Source of the DNA: Astropecten irregularis
Lineage: Eukaryota > Echinodermata > Asteroidea > Paxillosida > Astropectinidae
NCBI GenBank assembly: GCA_963971285.1
Contig: OZ020248.1
Coordinates: 3,038,001 to 3,102,000, forward strand
Reading direction: 5' to 3'
DNA length: 64,000 nt
Position numbers and translations under genes: made by a program. Below the pieces are notes generated by a model. The model was not told where the DNA came from, did no database searches, and saw nothing but the letters and a program-made list of their open reading frames with translations. Positions within the stretch are counted from its first letter, which is position 1; each line of letters begins with the position of its first letter. This document shows positions 23,701 to 34,264 of the stretch, in pieces.

Positions 23701-26700
23701 CAAGTTCGCCACGTCCGCTGAAATCGACTCTGAACAGAGCCATGATGGAGTCTATTATCTGAAATGAAAAAATTTAATATAACTTATTTTAAAGTTTTTA
23801 CCAAGATCCATACCTTGCTGATGGACAGTGGAATTTTTATGCTTAGATCTCACACAGATCCTAGACTTACCAATAATTTGAAGACCCCCGGCTCTTCGTG
23901 GAATTTGGCCGCAGCAAAGTCTAAAAGTTCAAACTGGTGCTCACCTGTGAACAAATGAATAATGCAAGGATGCGGGAAATCTGTATAGTTTCTTCTTTTT
24001 TGTTTTCAAATGATTGACAAATGACCAAATTTTCATGTGGCTTACTTTAAAACACAAACCCAATGGTTACAATTTTCCCAAGCAGGAGCCAATTTCATAG
24101 AGCTGCTTAAGCACCAAAATTTGCTTAAGCACCTAAAACCATGGTAAAATAAAATCAGTATGCCAGCCAAAACTCCTTTGTTTGATCAAGGAAGACTTTT
24201 CATGCTTAATAATTTTTGTTTGCATCAGTAGCTCTATAAAAATTGGCCGCTGATGTTTGGGTATTTTTGTTTCGTAAGTGGTCATTGATGCACAGAGACT
24301 TCAGATGGCAGGTAAAACCTTTAAAACCATCTCCTTACTTGTATAGGCCCTTGCATACAAGACATTGTCCAGCATTGCTCCATGGTCCAAGTTGAAACGG
24401 TCTGCGATGTCCTTCAATCTATCCGGACGGCTGCAAGATTGCAGTTAAAGAGAATTATAATTGATCTCGCCTTGAACTGAGTATATAATGGGAGTTCACT
24501 GAGATAGCTAGGATCTGAAGGGGTTGGTGTAGTTTGACTGTGAGTAATATCCAATAAGCGGCTAGGGCATCAATACCAATTAGCCTGTACAGTACAGCCG
24601 AGGCAAGGCTTAAAATGTTCAAGATTGTCCCATTCAATCCCCCCATATTATCAGTCTTTGATTTCTGCTTGGAGTCAGGAGGGCCTGACGTTTTGATTCT
24701 AGCAAAACGTCAGGCCTTCCAACTCTAAAGGTCAATATCTTGGCAGTTTACAGCAGTCCATTACTTGTATAGTTTGCATTTATCTCTAATTTTTAATGGG
24801 CTATTGAACAAAAACAACAATAACCAAGCGCTCTAATAAAACGCTCGTATCCACCTAATCAGTGCTTATGGAACTTGATGAGAATATCAGATTAGGACTG
24901 AGACTAAGCTATAATTGTTTATAAATGCAGATTTTAATTTGGATATAAATGTGGTGATTGATGAAGACAATTTCACACTTCAATTAAGCTGAAAATCCTT
25001 TTTTCATCTTATTTCAGTATGAATAAAAAAATAGTCCAGTTTTTCATCCATTTTGTGCTGGCTTGTTAATCATTATGAGTAAGGATACAATGTGTTTTCT
25101 GTGTCGATGAAGACCACTTTGCCTCCTGGGTAATTGTTGGCTCCTGGTAGCTGGGTCGTTACACACAGTGTATGAGACAACTGAGTCTTGCCAGTTCGAA
25201 ACTCTGCAAATTGAAAATTGAAAACATTTCATAAGTGGATACATTTTGAATGAATTTCTCTCTCTTTTTGTGTGTTTTTTTTTAAGCCATACTTTCAATT
25301 ATCAACTCTTTGTCATTTCTTGTTTGTCCCAGCAAATTGAAATAAATTGATCATGAATCAGACACTTGGATTCAGATTCTTGGACACATTTTCTAGTTAA
25401 GTTACACTATCATCACCACAGAGAAAGAAATTATAATTGTGGGGCAAGGGCTTCCAAAAAGTGATGAAGAAACAGAAAAAATAGATAATCATCAAAAATA
25501 ACCACAAGGGGAAACTGAATGAATTTAAAGTCAGAGCGGGATTCGAACCATCGACCTCCTGAACACCGTACACTGTATGGTGTTCAGGAGGTCGCCGGTT
25601 CGAATCCCGCTCCAGTCAATTTGTTTTGTTCACTTTCAATGAGAAAAAATAGATAATACTTCATTTAATTCTTGACCTCAAACAAAATTTGGTCTATCAT
25701 GGTAATATTGTAAGATAAATAGTAAATAGAATTTTCCTATGATATAAATGGAAGTAGAATGAATTTGATGATGGTAGAGCATACCTCCAAATGCTTCAGT
25801 AATTGCCATGCTCTCTATACCTCCTCCAATTAGCTTGCTGAAATAAAATACAGTGGGAAGTATTTTAACAGTGAATGTTTTATCATCAAGAAGAATCTCA
25901 CGGTCTAAAGAAGCCAAGACAAGAGCTGCTTACTACTCATTATACCTGGGGCCAATTTCACGGCGCTGCTTAGCAAAAAAATTTGCTAAGCATGACATTT
26001 GTGTCTGAATAAAAACAGGATTAACAACCAAATTTCCATGTGTTGTGTATAGCTTGTGATTGTTCTTTGGCTGTTGTTCACCGACCATGAATATCAAATG
26101 AAATTTTTAACGGTGGTTTGTTTTATTGGGCAAGACATTTTTATGCTAAGCAAATTTTTGTGCTAAGCAGCGCCATGAAATTGGCCCCAGGCTACCGCAC
26201 AAGACAAAAGCTGTTTACCACACATAACCACATGTCTCCACTGGGGGGACTGGATCATAAACCACGCATTACCATACAAAACAACACCATGGTACATTGT
26301 GGAGTTCATGATACCACGGTTGCCATAGTTTGGCTTTATTTCAAATTTAAATCCATTTATACCTATCTTAAGCTCATTTTTCTTAGTATTGTAAATCCCT
26401 TACTCCAGTTCTGAGCTGCCACATGTAATGCGGAAACAGTTTTTCCGTTTTGAGCTGTACTCCAAAGCAGTCATGAAGCCATGATCCTATGGAGAAAAAA
26501 ATCGTAATGATTTACTTACTAAAGGTAATATCATACTTTGGTTTTTGTCAAAGAAAAAGATTCATGGGCAAAAATAACAAGGAAAATATAGAAAAAGTCA
26601 ACTGAGAAAATTTCAGTCCGATCCCATACGGTGCCCACTTTTTGAGAAAACAGTGAAAAATGGGCACAGTATTTGTTAAGTCTTTTCTCTTTTATCTTTA

Positions 26701-27984
26701 AATCGAAGGATGAAAACACTTCAAAGATTGCATATATGGTTTAATTTAAAACATTAAGTAAGTTGTACAATTTCTCTCAATTAATGGATTGCATTACATA
26801 TATTTATTTCATATTCTGGGATAAATTAAAAGAATATTACCCAACCTCAAGTTTGGCTGCAGCTTCTTTGATTTTTTCCATCTTAGCTTCGGAGATACCC
26901 TTGATGTCACACATCCGTTTACGTGTCGTCATCTGTACTCCCTGTGGCAAAGAGAGATATCTTCTAGGGTAATTTCTAGTGCTGAACTGCTGTAGCAGCG
27001 CTTAACATTAAAGACCTAGATTTATTTTATTTTATTTTTAATTTGCAAGTTTTGGGGAAATTGTTTGAAACTGTTGTTTTTTCCATTATTTATAACATGC
27101 TGGCCTGTGAATTATCGTAACTTCATCATAAAACAATTTAATGTGAATTAAAATCATTACATTGATCCTAACTTACTTTGATGGTGCAGATCCCTGCAGA
27201 TTTCAACTTTTTAATGTCAGCTACATTCTGTAAAAAATGAAGATAATTTGAAAATAAAAATTACTTTATGTGGGTAGCATCAGGTTACAATTATCATGAT
27301 TTTGTGTTTCAATATTTAAATCTGATTCAAGTTTTTTTTATTTATAAAATAAGCAGATCTATGTAATGCAGTTAGGCCCTAATCTGCATTTCTAAAGAAT
27401 GAAGAAGTTGATTTGATGTTACTTTTATCTTCACATCTGACATAGGCATGATAGGCCTAGTCCCTAGGCCTAATTATAAACCTGTCATTTCTTTTTCTTG
27501 AACTTTGATTAATGTTGCTATAAAATAACTTGAACATCTTGGCAGATGTTTTTGTGTGAACTTACAATTCCATGATTCTGCAGTAGATCGATATCTTGGA
27601 AGAAAGATTCCTTGAAAGAAACAAGAATTTTAATTAATTAACGTTTATATAGTGATGATTACAGTGATTAATTCATACAAATCCAAACCCTACCAAGGAA
27701 GGTGAGGGAATTTCTATCATTAAATAAGCCCCTAACCAGTTAGGCCTAGGCCTAAATATGTCCGACCTAGGCCAGTGGCTAGGTCTACAAAAGGCCCTAT
27801 ATAAGGAAAGTTCATTTTAAGAAAGTTGTCTCAGTAAACATTGTAAAAAAAGTAAAGCCTGAAAAAATAGGGGGCTTAAGTCTTCATCATCAAACAAAAA
27901 CTTGAAAAAGTTAGTTCAAGTTCTACTTACTTCATCGTCCAACTCATCTTCAATATCCTGATCTACTACTTGATCCTGGAGCAT
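20788..27984 (-). CDS. DMC1: Meiotic recombinase DMC1, complete
   Basis: RecA/RAD51-family ATPase that coats single-stranded DNA and performs homologous strand exchange in meiosis. Thirteen minus-strand exons with consistent phases: 27984-27931, 27610-27566, 27228-27178, 26941-26846, 26486-26404, 25837-25785, 25203-25089, 24430-24339, 23944-23871, 23758-23644, 23227-23167, 22539-22423, 20857-20788. Total is 341 codons plus stop, against about 340 for human DMC1. Visible parts: N-terminal helix-hairpin DNA-binding region ([34 protein letters not shown]), Walker [10 protein letters not shown] (split by an intron within GE), Walker [11 protein letters not shown], the L1/L2-region motifs [15 protein letters not shown] and [20 protein letters not shown], and the C-terminus [12 protein letters not shown]. 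The short acidic N-terminus and [16 protein letters not shown] distinguish it from RAD51. The donor of exon 26941-26846 is a weak GTTGGG. Confidence 0.97.
20979..21386. repeat. hAT-like MITE, CAGTGGCGGATCTAG ends
   Basis: The left end CAGCCTGGGGCGGATCTAG and the right end CTAGATCCGCCACTG are inverted copies of a CAGTGGCGGATC-type terminus typical of hAT-like non-autonomous elements. G-rich and C-rich subterminal tracts (GGGGGAGGGGG; CCCCAAATCCCCC) also mirror each other. It lies in the last DMC1 intron. Confidence 0.6.
21895..22375. repeat. Diverged tandem repeat, three units of 120-160 bp
   Basis: Three units share GCCATTTGAGGC, then ACGAAAxxAAGGGATTG, CCACATGACGAAGC, and CCAGCTTCGTCATG, at about 21927, 22049 and 22209. 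Two units also share AGGACATAAAATGGTGGTAG. The repeat sits in the DMC1 intron upstream of the terminal exon. Confidence 0.7.
22866..23115. repeat. MITE, GGGGCCAATTTCATAGAG family, copy 1
   Basis: Ends resemble CAGGGCCATAAATGG, CTGCTTAGCAC and inverted TGCTTAGCAGC, ATGAAATTGGCCCTGG. The middle contains the family core (GATTGTTATTTGGCTGTTGT, CGCTGACCATGAATATCA). It lies between DMC1 exons 23227-23167 and 22539-22423, about 50 bp from the former. Confidence 0.75.
23380..23616. repeat. MITE, GGGCCTTTCTCAAAG family, copy 1
   Basis: The ends GGGCCTTTCTCAAAGC and CTTTGAGAAAGGCCC are inverted. Just inside each end lies a GGCTCx / xGAGCC hexamer run (CTCGGCTCTGGCTCAGGCTC; GAGCCTGAGCCAGAGCC). Further copies are at 60226-60470 and 62450-62755. 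Confidence 0.85.
24084..24252. repeat. MITE, GGGGCCAATTTCATAGAG family, shortened copy
   Basis: The left end GAGCCAATTTCATAGAGCTG, CTTAAGCAC and the right end AGTAGCTCTATAAAAATTGG, CC are inverted copies of the family termini. The central part is shorter than in other copies. Confidence 0.65.
25503..25632. repeat. Head-to-head truncated family-1 SINEs forming a hairpin
   Basis: A minus-strand SINE fragment (GGGATTCGAACCATCGACCT, CCTGAACACCGTA) meets a plus-strand fragment (ATGGTGTTCAGGAGGTCGCC, GGTTCGAATCCCGCTCCAG) at 25570-25578. It produces an almost perfect inverted repeat in the DMC1 intron between exons 25837-25785 and 25203-25089. Confidence 0.75.
25945..26191. repeat. MITE, GGGGCCAATTTCATAGAG family, well-preserved copy
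   Basis: The ends CCTGGGGCCAATTTCA and TGAAATTGGCCCCAGG are perfect inverted repeats. Inside is TTAGCAAAAAAATTTGCTAA and the family core (GGCTGTTGTTCACCGACCAT). It lies in the DMC1 intron following exon 26486-26404. Confidence 0.85.
26519..26720 (-). repeat. TTAA-type MITE, subfamily B (truncated)
   Basis: Starts AAAGGTAATATCATACTTTG and runs through the B tail (GATTCATGGGCAAAAAT, GGTGCCCACTTTTTGAGAAA). The core half is missing. Confidence 0.7.
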
Positions 27985-28848
27985 GTTGCTAGCCTATATG
28001 TTTTTGATTCACTTGTCAAATGAAGATTTCTTGCAGTTGGCAACCTTCTTGCAAAGTCAACTTAACTCACGGCTTCTCTTTTACGATGACAATAGCACGT
28101 GTGGAAATCCAGAAGAATCTAGACGATCGAGTGCGAAAACTAAGATCAAAGTTCTCCTCTGACAAACTGAGCCAAAAATCTAACAAAATGAGGGACTACT
28201 GATGATCACCACTATATATCCAAGTTTTCTATGAAAGATTTTTCAATCAATGCACAGCTAAACTGCCTTAAAGCAAGGTGACTTTTGTGACACCAAAATA
28301 GGCTTTGAAAAGTGAACTGAAAAAGCAACGTTGTCTTCTGTATGCAAATTTTGTGCATGTAAAAGTGGTATTTAATTTTGCGCGGTTCATTTTTTTTGTA
28401 GGGGCGACCGCGCAACCACTGTTGAATTTTGACTATTTTTAATCTGCCAAACCTGGATAAGGGAGGACTTTTTTAATCGAATATATTTAATTAATCTTTT
28501 ATCTATTTTAATTGTTATATCACTTTACTGGTTGAAAACAGAATAGCGCATTTTAGTAGAAAAAGTGAAAATAATTTTTCAATTATTATTCAGCCGCTTA
28601 ATAATTTGCATAAAACTTTTACGCTGTGCATGCTGGGATAGCTAAATCGTCTGGTGCCAAATGTTGTATGAACACTTATGGAATACAACGTTGTCGTAAA
28701 CAGGTACCGCGCAACACGTCCAAAAACCAGAAATAGCGTTGTTTGCACGTTACGATTGCACGTGTCTATTCCTCAGTGAAGCGTTCTGCAGAGAGGATCA
28801 GATAAAATTCATCTTTTTACACAACTTTCTCTACAAAGTTTGATTAAA
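27985..28848. promoter_or_regulatory. Head-to-head interval between DMC1 and SNU13 (candidate bidirectional promoter)
   Basis: Only 864 bp separate the two start codons, which point outward. The interval must hold both 5' UTRs and both core promoters unless a gene uses a distant noncoding first exon. No TATA box is convincing. No MITE or SINE seen elsewhere in the window interrupts it, in contrast to all other spacers of this size. CpG-containing stretches occur near 28388-28412 and 28650-28760. Confidence 0.55.
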
Positions 28849-31800
28849 ATGGTAAGACTGAACCTTACTGAACATATGAATTGTTTTAAATATGTGATTT
28901 AGTGGTCAAAAGCCACTGTGTAACGTCACAGTTTTTGCCTTACTTTATTTCATGATTTATCGGGTCATACTAATCAAAGTCAACTCTTTTTTCTCGGCGT
29001 CAACTTCAGACAGAGGCGTCAACTCGGCGTCAACTCATACCAAATTATATTCTACATTGAAAATATACATACAGTAATTCAATTAGTAGTATAAGAGAGA
29101 ATTTGCATTGGTTTCAGGTTATATCTCATCTAGGAAAGGGAGATTTTTCCCTCGAAAAAACATAACAATTTAAGTAATTAACTCTGCAGAAAGGCGCCCT
29201 CTATTGTCCAAGGCATAACTTGCACACCCATGCATGAATGGTATCGTCCATGTGCCGTAAATGGCAAGATGGCGGCCTCCGGATTTGTTGCTTAAGGTGA
29301 TTTTTTTCGAGGGAAAAATCTCCCTTTCCTAGATGAGATATAACCTGAAACCAATGCAAATTCTATCTTATACTACTAATTGAAGTATTGTATATATATT
29401 TTCAATGTAGAATATAATTTGGTATGAGTTGACGCCGAGTTGACGCCTCTGTCTGAAGTTGACGCCGAGAAAAAAGAGTTGACTTTGATTAGTGTGACCG
29501 GATTTATCGTATGGTTAGTAACTTAGTATTAAGCCTATTCGAGGTTCACACTCACAGTGTACCTGTTTTCGAGGTACAGTTTCGAGGGTTCTAAAATACT
29601 GTAGTTATGTGCAGGCCTGTACCACACAACCAGTTGATTCGTTGTGTGTACAATACGTGCTCTGCAAACCAAACTACAATGTCATTCAGTTTACTTCTGT
29701 ATGTGACTTTTTGTCTTGCTAATTGGAATGAATGCTTAAGAATTAAGTCCCACCCTCGAAAACCGGTACATTGACTGATTGAAGATACTCATACTCGTAC
29801 TGTCGTAGTTGCAGGCCTACATCATCGTAGTTGCAGGCCTACATCATGTATGATGTAGGCCTACATACGGACGATGCTTTGTGTTTATGTACATGTACGG
29901 CAGTGTATATTTTACCGGCACTGGCATTCTTCCTGCAAACGATATTTTTGTTTTTGCCGTTCCCTTACTCTGATTGGCCAATTATTACTATGTTATGTAC
30001 CTCCGTGCTCTGGCAAAAATAACCTGAAATTAGAGAAAGAAGGTTGGCATGATCAGCTTGACCTGTTGACCAAGGCCTATTGAGAATTGACCAGACAATG
30101 AGAAGAATGACTCTGCCGGCAAAATATACACTTCCTCCATTGTACGTGGACTTGTCGTACAGTATGCAACATACGCTTCTAAGGGCAATGCACTGAATTA
30201 GCTCAATTCAAGCACTGAACAGGTTGGGCAGTTGTTAAGTTCGAGAAAAGAATTCCACTGCATTAAGAAGGGAAAAGAGTTATACTGAGTTACAACAAGT
30301 TATAATGAACTTCAGGGTTTGTGCAAACTATGTAAATGATGGTAAGTTTTGTCCATGTGTGGAAGTCTTTACCAAAATTATTGGTAAGAGAGTAAACAGA
30401 CCTTGGGTTGGGGTATACATCTAAACTGCCAAGACTCAAGTTAAATCTGTGTGTACCAAATTACACATACACATTGTTGTACCAGTCAAAGTAATTGTTT
30501 GTTATTTGATTTTTATAGTAAATTTTTTTGACGATTAAAAGAAATTCATATTATTGTTATTTCTATGTATTATTTTTTTTTCAGGCTGCCCCCACTGAAG
30601 AAGTTAATCCCAAGGCATATCCACTGGCTGATCCTAAGCTGACTAAGACCATCTTGGATCTGGTGCAGCAGGCATCTAATTATCAGCAGATCAAGAAAGG
30701 AGCAAACGAAGGTGAAAGGAACCGTCAAACTCAATTACTCATCAAAGATTGTTCATGTTTAAGTTCATGGTAGAACAAATCCGAAGAAGCGGCTTATTAG
30801 GATGGGTTTGATTGTATGGACTTTGGCTGGGTGCCTGGGGAGACGACTGAATGTTTTCAGTACTGGGTCTCTGAGGAGGATCCTTTGGTACCGCTGGTTG
30901 GACTATGTGTCTAACAAGAGGTTACTCAGGGAGAGTCAGATGAGACCTATTACCTGCATGATACATTAGTGTCAGATGCGACTTGTACAGTAATGTGGCT
31001 AGATTCCCTGCGAGTGATCCTGCCAGGAGCATTCTCTCTTTGAGAGAACCTACTGGTAGGGCGTCCACTTGACACATGGTTGCGTCATATGGATCGTTAT
31101 TTTGCCGAGATGGGGATGGGTCGCGTGGCTACATGGGGGATGGCTATCAGAAGACCGAAGGAGTACCGTTCGAGGGTAGATACGGCAACGTGCTACTGCC
31201 GCGGCGCATGCTCCCACTGATTGATTGATTGTATGATGTCAGTTAAAATCTTTGTTTTCTTTCCTTTTAATGCTAACATGTTCTTTACTGATTCTTATAA
31301 CTTTTCTGATACAGCCACCAAAACTCTAAACCGTGGTATTTCGGAGTTTATTGTCCTGGCTGCCGATACTGAGCCACTGGAGATTCTTCTTCATCTTCCT
31401 CTGCTCTGTGAGGACAAGAATGTTCCCTATGTCTTTGTCCGATCAAAACAAGGTCAGTGGTGTCCAAGAGACTATGATAGTGGCAGTTTAATTTGGTTGA
31501 ATTAGAAGCATCCCTGTCATCCCTTCGGAACAAAAGGAAACAAAAACAGTTTTGATTTCTGAAATCAAAACGTCACAATTACAAGTACCTTAACATTTCG
31601 CGTAACAATTGCTACGGATTTTCGCTGTTTTCTACTGTTTCCAATGATCAATTGAGCTGAAATTTTCACAGGTTTTTAATTTTATTTCACAACAAATCAA
31701 ATTATGAACAGACCGCAGCAGTTTTATCAACTTGATAGTTAGTATGATACTACCTTGGAGTGTGAGAGTCTCAAAGTGATTTTACAGGTTTTAATTGTAT

Positions 31801-32054
31801 CCAGGAAATCATCTGAATAGTCTTGTTTGACCTCGGACACTGTTTGAAGTATTTTGATGTTTGAATAATTCCATGAATTTCCAGCTTATTATTGATTGAC
31901 GTCCTCTTTGTCTTCTTTGTGTTCTGCAGCATTAGGACGTGCATGTGGCGTGTCTCGTCCCGTCATTTCGTGCTCAGTCACCTCGAACGAGGGCTCTCAG
32001 CTGAAGTCCCAAATTGAAACAATCCGCAAAAGCATTGAGCGCTTGCTTCTGTAG
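28849..32054 (+). CDS. SNU13: SNU13 / NHP2L1 (15.5K RNA-binding protein), complete
   Basis: L7Ae-family protein that binds kink-turns in U4 snRNA and box C/D snoRNAs, nucleating the U4/U6.U5 tri-snRNP and snoRNPs in the nucleus and nucleolus. Four exons: 28849-28851 (ATG only), 30585-30711, 31315-31452, 31930-32054 (TAG). Total is 130 codons plus stop, against 128 aa in human. Phases join exactly. Signature motifs are [59 protein letters not shown] and the C-terminal SIERLLL. The first coding exon carries only the initiator ATG directly followed by GTAAG, so translation of the rest depends on splicing intron 1 (28852-30584). One family Ala in PVIACSV is Ser here (PVISCSV). Confidence 0.98.
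28962..29500. mobile_element. 539-bp foldback transposon in SNU13 intron 1
   Basis: Arms of about 200 bp are near-perfect inverted copies: GGTCATACTAATCAAAGTCA at the left against TGACTTTGATTAGTGTGACC at the right, with matching inner blocks (GGCGTCAACTTCAGACAGAG; GAAAGGGAGATTTTTCCCTC). GATTTATCG flanks both sides (28954-28962 and 29501-29509), an 8-9-bp target duplication. The exact end is ambiguous by one base. Such a duplication fits hAT (8) or Mutator-like (9) elements. No transposase is present. Confidence 0.9.
29811..29871. repeat. Short direct and palindromic repeat (TTGCAGGCCTACATCAT)
   Basis: TAGTTGCAGGCCTACATCAT occurs twice in tandem and is then followed by its partial inverse ATGATGTAGGCCTACAT. 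It lies within SNU13 intron 1. Confidence 0.7.
30783..31220 (+). pseudogene. Degenerate coding-like stretch in SNU13 intron 2, unrecognised
   Basis: This stretch is clearly richer in G+C than the surrounding intron and reads as 146 codons in one frame with three internal stops (TAG, TAA, TGA). The last 42 codons are open ([20 protein letters not shown] onward) up to TGA at 31218-31220. I do not recognise the family. It could be the 3' remnant of a retroelement ORF or a processed gene fragment, or simply G+C-rich noncoding DNA: three stops in 146 codons is fewer than chance but not decisive. Confidence 0.3.
31520..31775 (+). repeat. TTAA-type MITE, subfamily C (5'-truncated)
   Basis: Shares with 39360-39715 the blocks ACAGTTTTGATTTCTGAAAT, TTTCGCTGTTTTCTACTGTT, ATGATCAATTGAGCTGAAAT and CAAATCAAATTATGAACAG, and ends in AGTATGATACTACCTT. 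It lies in SNU13 intron 3. Confidence 0.65.
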
Positions 32055-32261
32055 CTCTCCGGTCGTCGTCGTCGCAGTTCAGCTTGGCCATTTTCTTCAG
32101 CATCCTTCATTTATCTATAGAGTCAATGTTTGTCTCATTGAATCTATTGTAACACTTGGTTTCTATTTGTAATGTGATTAGTAATCACATGTTATGTTCT
32201 GTTAAGATTTCAATTCATTCCACAAGGGTAGTCTTTTTGCTTCGGTGTTCGGTTTCAGAAG

Positions 32262-32386
32262 CCCTACTATCGATCGTAACTCGAGTTACGAAGGATAACC
32301 CATCTTATCCTACGTAGGGCTGCAATGTATCATAAGTCCCATGATTGATAGTAAGTTACAATGAGTTTTGTGAAATCGACCCCAAG
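32262..32386 (-). repeat. Repeat with GGGGTCGATTTCAC end (family E, partial)
   Basis: TTACGAAGGATAACCCATC, GTAGGGCTGCAATG, ATCATAAGTCC and terminal GTGAAATCGACCCC recur, inverted or partial, at 40073-40607 and 56572-56724. It lies in the SNU13 3' flank. Confidence 0.6.
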
Positions 32387-32714
32387 TATGCTTGTATGTT
32401 TTTCAAAGTGAAAGGTCTGAGAAAAAAAGATGGTAGCAGTGTTCTGAAAGACTTTCTAAACAGTGCTATAATTTTTTCATGAGCCAACTTGAAAAAAAAT
32501 TTTAAACAAAGTTTGTGAAGCTGCTTTTTAGTTCCAATAGTTTGACCATGTGATAACATGTTCCACCTTTTATGTTGATGGCCTTTATTTTATAAAGAAA
32601 AAGTACTTTTAACAGACGTTGCATACAAAAGTGCAAGGAATTGAAAAGATGACACCCACTGTATAATAACACCCTTCGTATAAGAATCCAACTTTCAACC
32701 ATCATTTGAGAATA

Positions 32715-32845
32715 ATCATCAAATGACCACAAGGGAAACTGACTGGATTTATTTTGAGTTATTGAAAAGCAAACAGAGATAAATTTATTGGAGCAGGATT
32801 CGAACCAGGGATCCTCCAGAATATAGTACCGGTGCTCTACCAACA
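32715..32845 (-). repeat. tRNA-derived SINE, family 1 (minus strand)
   Basis: Read from the plus strand: CACAAGGGAAACTGACTGGA, AAGCAAACAGAGATAAATTT, AGGATTCGAACCAGGGATCC (B box), GTACCGGTGCTCTACCAAC (degraded A-box side). Confidence 0.7.
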
Positions 32846-34264
32846 ATCAAAAGCCGTATCCTCGTAGAGTGCATTTTGTTTTGCCTTCTCTCTTTCTTTG
32901 AAAAAAGCAAATGCGATTCGCCACAGAAGACTGTTATCACTCAGAATGTTTGTGAACTGGTAATCCAAAATCATGTTGTATTTGAAAATAATATGAGGGT
33001 TTTTATTTGAGAGATTTTATTAAAATGGTCATGTTTTGTATAGAAACTTGTGTGTAATTTCATTTCCATGCATTTTGTCTAAATGAGAATTTTACAAACC
33101 TTTGTAATGAGCTTGCAACATAAGAGATGGATAATAATAATATTAGTATATATCATTATCCTAATATGAATATTCTCTAACTCTATGGCTTGCAATTAAG
33201 TCCGAAATAGAATCACTTTCTTTCTTGTCTCCATCTCTGCACCATGGAGGTAGAAACCTTTTTATTTGAGATTGCAGATAACAATGGTGACTGACCATAA
33301 TTAGTTTACACATAACGGTAATTCTAGCCATTATGTGCACACAGGCAAATGGTGAGTTGATGACCGCAAAATGTGAATATCGCCCTCTCGTGGTGAAAAA
33401 TTATCCCACAGTGCTAGTGAACCATGGGCTCAACCCATTTTTGTGTGCGGTTTTACGGGTTTAATTGAAAGGTAGATTCCCTTTATCGCACTGGACTATT
33501 TGTCTTAATATACTTTATGATTGATATAATTTATCTCAGAAACAGGAACATTACCTCACACACATGTTGATCAAACCACAATGTGGTTCAGAAAGTAGAA
33601 ACATTTAAAAGAAAGTTTATAACGCTTAATTGTTTATAGTGAGATATCCCCATGATTTAATAGAACAGTCCACTAAAGAAAAAATAGCAACAGCAAGCGT
33701 GTCGTTGGCATGCATATCGAACATAATGTACATTGCAGTGCAGGTGCAGCACTTGAGTCTGTGGTTTGTTTGTGTGTTCTGCAAATGACAAGTAAAGTTC
33801 ATGTGGGCTTACCTTTGGATGGCTTTCACTACACTAGACTCTAAAGTCTAAACTGGTAGGAAAACATCCAGGTTCTTTTCTTTATTACAAGCCCTGGAAT
33901 ATGGGCCAGTGTGGCTTGTGAGTTGGACTTGGAGAATCTACATGTACGTACGGTACTGTGTGCATTGTTGTTTTGATACGACTGGACGGTCACAGGTATG
34001 CTCAACCTCTTTCTACCTGCATTTTATTTTACGACTGTCGATTTTATTCTCGACTCTGCTGTTGTTTTATACTGTGTGCTGCTGCCAGTGCCAGTCTGTT
34101 GCTGTGCAAACTCGATACATTTACTTGCTTTGATCTAAATCGTGTAGGCCTAACCTTTCTCCACGCTGGAGTTTGACTAACTGCATATTGTTTTACAGGG
34201 GTTAGTGTGCTTTTGTTTATTAAGTCTGCAAGGATTATTTTCAGACATGGCTTATAGTTCTAAC

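Noticed and set aside
28020..28202. 60-codon frame beginning near the DMC1 start, plus strand
   Set aside because: It lies in the divergent promoter interval, ends quickly and has no family resemblance.
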